Assembly: GCA_026399025.1 (NCBI GenBank)
Contig: JAPLRU010000053.1
Location: 1 to 44,842, forward strand
From: Methylobacter sp.
GTDB lineage: Bacteria > Pseudomonadota > Gammaproteobacteria > Methylococcales > Methylomonadaceae
DNA: 44,842 bases
Direction: 5' to 3'
Positions 43,700 through 44,842 of the stretch are shown here, one piece after another. Numbering within the stretch: position 1 is the stretch's first letter; each line of letters opens with the position of its first letter. The translations under genes and the position numbers were made by a program. Below the pieces are notes generated by a model that did no database searches, was not told the origin of the DNA, and worked only from the letters and a program-made list of their open reading frames with translations.

Positions 43700-44323
43700 A
43701 TGATGAATATAAAAAAACTTTTGCTTGGCGTCAGTGCTTTAAGCGGATTAATAGGCGCTCATACTGCGATGGCCGTTCCTGTCGGCGGCAACGCCATGAT
43801 AAGCACCGCTAAAATCGTATGCACCGGGTCTTTGTCGGGCGATGTGCCTTTGTCTACGGTGACGGGGGCGGGTCAACAACAAGGGATAGAGTCCAGTTGG
43901 TTGATTAATAATCTCTCGGAAACGGATTCGTTAGCTATTACGCAAATAGATTCTTACGATATAAACGGTAAATTACTCGTCAGCTTAACGCCGGCTTCTA
44001 ATTCCGAGTTGCCGACTGAAACCAATGGTTTCTTCACGTGGTCGGTGCTCCCTCATCAAGTCGCCCGTTTTCCGCATGACTACAGCATGATTTATCCGGA
44101 TGCCGCAACCGGTGCTGCCGGTACCGAGCCAAAGTTGGTACGCTGGTACAATGTGGTTTTTACCTTGGCCAACGCCACTCTGCCAGGGGCGGAAATTGCG
44201 GCGCCGTCAGTTTCCGCCGCCATGGTCGAAAGAGGTCCCTATACCGTGCAACCGACCCCGACGGTGTCGGGGCAAGCGCCTGTTATTTCGCGGACGCGTA
44301 ATGAGTGTACTTATATGATGTAA
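43700..44323 (+). CDS. Secreted protein B of the paralogous pair, right copy
   Basis: A 207-residue paralogue of 32823-33425, with a signal peptide of about 25 residues (MAVP region). It shares AKIVCTGSLSGDVPLSTV, IESSWLINNLS, ITQIDSYDINGK, FFTWSVLPHQVARFPHDYSM, WYNVVFT and a final RTRNECTYMM. Two terminal cysteines are conserved. It follows A after 39 bp that are identical to the spacer of the left pair. A short insert near residue 185 distinguishes it. Function unknown. Confidence 0.8.
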   Translation: MMNIKKLLLGVSALSGLIGAHTAMAVPVGGNAMISTAKIVCTGSLSGDVPLSTVTGAGQQQGIESSWLINNLSETDSLAITQIDSYDINGKLLVSLTPASNSELPTETNGFFTWSVLPHQVARFPHDYSMIYPDAATGAAGTEPKLVRWYNVVFTLANATLPGAEIAAPSVSAAMVERGPYTVQPTPTVSGQAPVISRTRNECTYMM

Positions 44324-44842
44324 AAATGGCGGGCTCAGCCGTAACTATTCAGTGAAAAAAGAATCGGCTTTATCAAGGAGCCGCTGCAACGATGCGTTTA
44401 TGTTATGCGGCCGAATAGAGATGCCATCAGGCAGTTGGAGTGCAGGCTTTGCCTGCTTGCAGGCAAAGCCTGCACTCCAACTGCTTCGGTTTGAATTGAT
44501 AACTGTCATGTTGCTCGATTAATTCAGTGTCCTATATCCATAAGTATCTACACAAGTACCGGCTCCTTCTCCCTTGAGGGAGAAGGTTGGGATGAGGGGG
44601 ATATAAATAGTTGTTTTTATTCTCCTCTCCCCAACCCTCTCCAGCAGGAGAGGGAGCTAGGCCGCTTTGTAACTCATTGTATTTGTAATGCAAAAAAGTT
44701 ATGTAGATAGTGCGGCCAGGCAAGGTCGTTTATTCCAACGGGTGTGATCCCCGTCCCGGAAGGCGGGCCAGCCACTGGGTAGAGGACTCTGGGTCGGCGG
44801 GGGTAACTCCAAAGATTGAGCACAGAGCGTTTCAAGACAATA
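44324..44842. repeat. Terminal gap: perfect palindrome and dispersed repeat
   Basis: 44431-44456 and 44459-44484 form a perfect 26-bp inverted repeat with a 2-base spacer; its sequence is the terminal repeat of the 32.4 kb element. 44539-44711 matches the interior of that element (32443-32612). 44720-44842 is GC-rich with several short stems and could be the start of a structured RNA or intron cut off by the window edge. No coding sequence seen. Confidence 0.78.

Noticed and set aside
44740-44800. Cobalamin riboswitch
   Set aside because: GGTGTGATCC and GCCACTGGG look similar to pieces of one, but the order and the B12-box are wrong.

Overview
The window looks like chromosomal DNA from a gammaproteobacterium, most likely a type I methanotroph (Methylococcales). 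The support is indirect: a pyrophosphate-type phosphofructokinase, gammaproteobacterial versions of xseA, ispH, trhP, dtd, hslR and rraA, tandem YcgR-type PilZ proteins, and many palindromic intergenic repeats. No rRNA, tRNA or methane oxidation gene is present to confirm it. No CRISPR array and no transposase gene was seen.

Layout. 0.1-12.8 kb is mostly housekeeping: an exported TPR-CHAT protease-like protein (146-2437), ThpR and XseA converging with overlapping tails, two tandem YcgR-like PilZ proteins upstream of xseA, a Gdx/SugE-type SMR exporter translationally linked to TusB and TusE/DsrC genes, rhodanese-hslR, ispH, rraA, trhP, a tiny membrane protein, and dtd with a GGCT-family gene. 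12.8-16.2 kb has a repeat-rich gap, PPi-phosphofructokinase and an exported DUF2252 protein. 16.4-21.2 kb is a two-gene chemosensory unit: a triple CheW-like protein and a giant receptor with three tandem TM-four-helix-bundle-TM modules. 21.7-23.2 kb is an MscS channel with a degenerate cyclic-nucleotide-binding domain.

23.4-27.2 kb is the best candidate for an undescribed system: a compact three-gene cassette of a nitrilase-fold enzyme with an unknown N-terminal domain, a winged-helix protein, and a ParA/MinD-like ATPase carrying the variant P-loop KGGVGRT fused to nearly identical 43-residue TPR-like repeats. 27.5-32.4 kb is a sulfatase locus: a Ser-type periplasmic sulfatase, its divergent radical-SAM maturase (anSME), and a small exported lectin-like protein. 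They are separated by a 0.7 kb AT-rich divergent promoter region.

34.8-42.8 kb is a small biosynthetic operon: O-methyltransferase, outer-membrane barrel, an NRPS condensation-carrier protein without an adenylation domain, and a KS-AT-ACP-TE polyketide synthase predicted to use malonyl-CoA. It is bracketed by two inverted copies of a pair of secreted-protein genes (32.8-34.1 kb on minus, 43.1-44.3 kb on plus). The 39-bp spacer inside each pair is identical although the proteins have diverged.

Nearly every long intergenic gap holds nested inverted repeats (2.6-2.9, 13.0-13.3, 21.2-21.7, 32.4-32.6, 44.4-44.7 kb). Several share modules with one another, suggesting a family of small non-autonomous elements. 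All functional statements rest on motif recognition by eye; no database search was run.
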